Assembly: GCA_937900045.1 (NCBI GenBank)
Contig: CALCEB010000246.1
Location: 1 to 20,762, forward strand
DNA length: 20,762 nt
Direction: 5' to 3'
Source of the DNA: an uncultured Acidobacteriota bacterium
GTDB lineage: Bacteria; Acidobacteriota; Terriglobia; UBA7540
Below the pieces are notes generated by a model. The model made no database searches and was not told the origin of the DNA. It saw nothing but the letters and a program-made list of their open reading frames with translations. Positions 20,750 to 20,762 of the stretch are shown piece by piece. A program made the position numbers and the translations under genes. Each line of letters opens with the position of its first letter. Within the stretch, counting starts at the first letter, position 1.

Positions 20750-20762
20750 AATTTTATTTATC

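Larger units (their letters stand above)
20149..20762. other. Non-coding, repeat-rich right end
   Basis: Holds no gene I can support. It contains copy B of the dispersed repeat (20177-20432), a partial third unit (20486-20541), a short unique stretch, and a REP-like unit at the edge (20704-20749). The longest open frames here are inside the repeats. Confidence 0.6.

Overview
The window most resembles a chromosomal segment from a soil-type Acidobacteriota bacterium. The grounds are moderate: a secreted protein at 16343-17164 fits a family I associate with that phylum, coding regions are GC-rich, and the intergenic spaces carry many dispersed palindromic repeats. No plasmid, phage or integrase gene is visible, and nearly every gene lies on the minus strand, so transcription runs right to left.

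Left part (1-5366): a three-subunit molybdenum hydroxylase of the xanthine dehydrogenase type. The molybdopterin subunit (3760-1526) comes first, then the [2Fe-2S] subunit (689-207), then the first part of the FAD subunit (210 to the window edge). The first two are separated by an 836-bp repeat-rich gap, and the FAD subunit loses family resemblance about 46 bp before the edge. Upstream lies an HpcH/HpaI aldolase/citrate-lyase-like protein (DUF6986-like), a plausible partner in purine breakdown. Palindromic repeats flank it, including one with perfect 43-bp arms.

Middle part (5650-14449): tRNA-Lys(CTT), phosphoenolpyruvate carboxylase, a tightly coupled pair of unrecognised genes (9125-10123 and 8632-9123), threonine synthase, aspartate kinase and a LysR regulator. 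PEP carboxylase supplies oxaloacetate for aspartate, and aspartate kinase and threonine synthase are the first and last steps from aspartate to threonine, so this is an aspartate-family block interrupted by the unknown pair. That pair (winged-helix protein with a nuclease-like C-terminus, plus a small nuclease-fold-like protein) is the best candidate for an undescribed system.

Right part (14533-20762): a secreted metallo-beta-lactamase-fold protein that has lost most of its metal-binding histidines, an overlapping archease gene, the divergent secreted protein, a selenocysteine tRNA (selC), an MFS sugar-type transporter and a PfkB-family sugar kinase that look like one operon with a recognisable promoter, then about 1 kb of mostly non-coding DNA. 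This last part holds a strong hairpin, a doubtful small ORF, a second copy of the repeat found inside the XDH locus, and a REP-like unit at the very edge.
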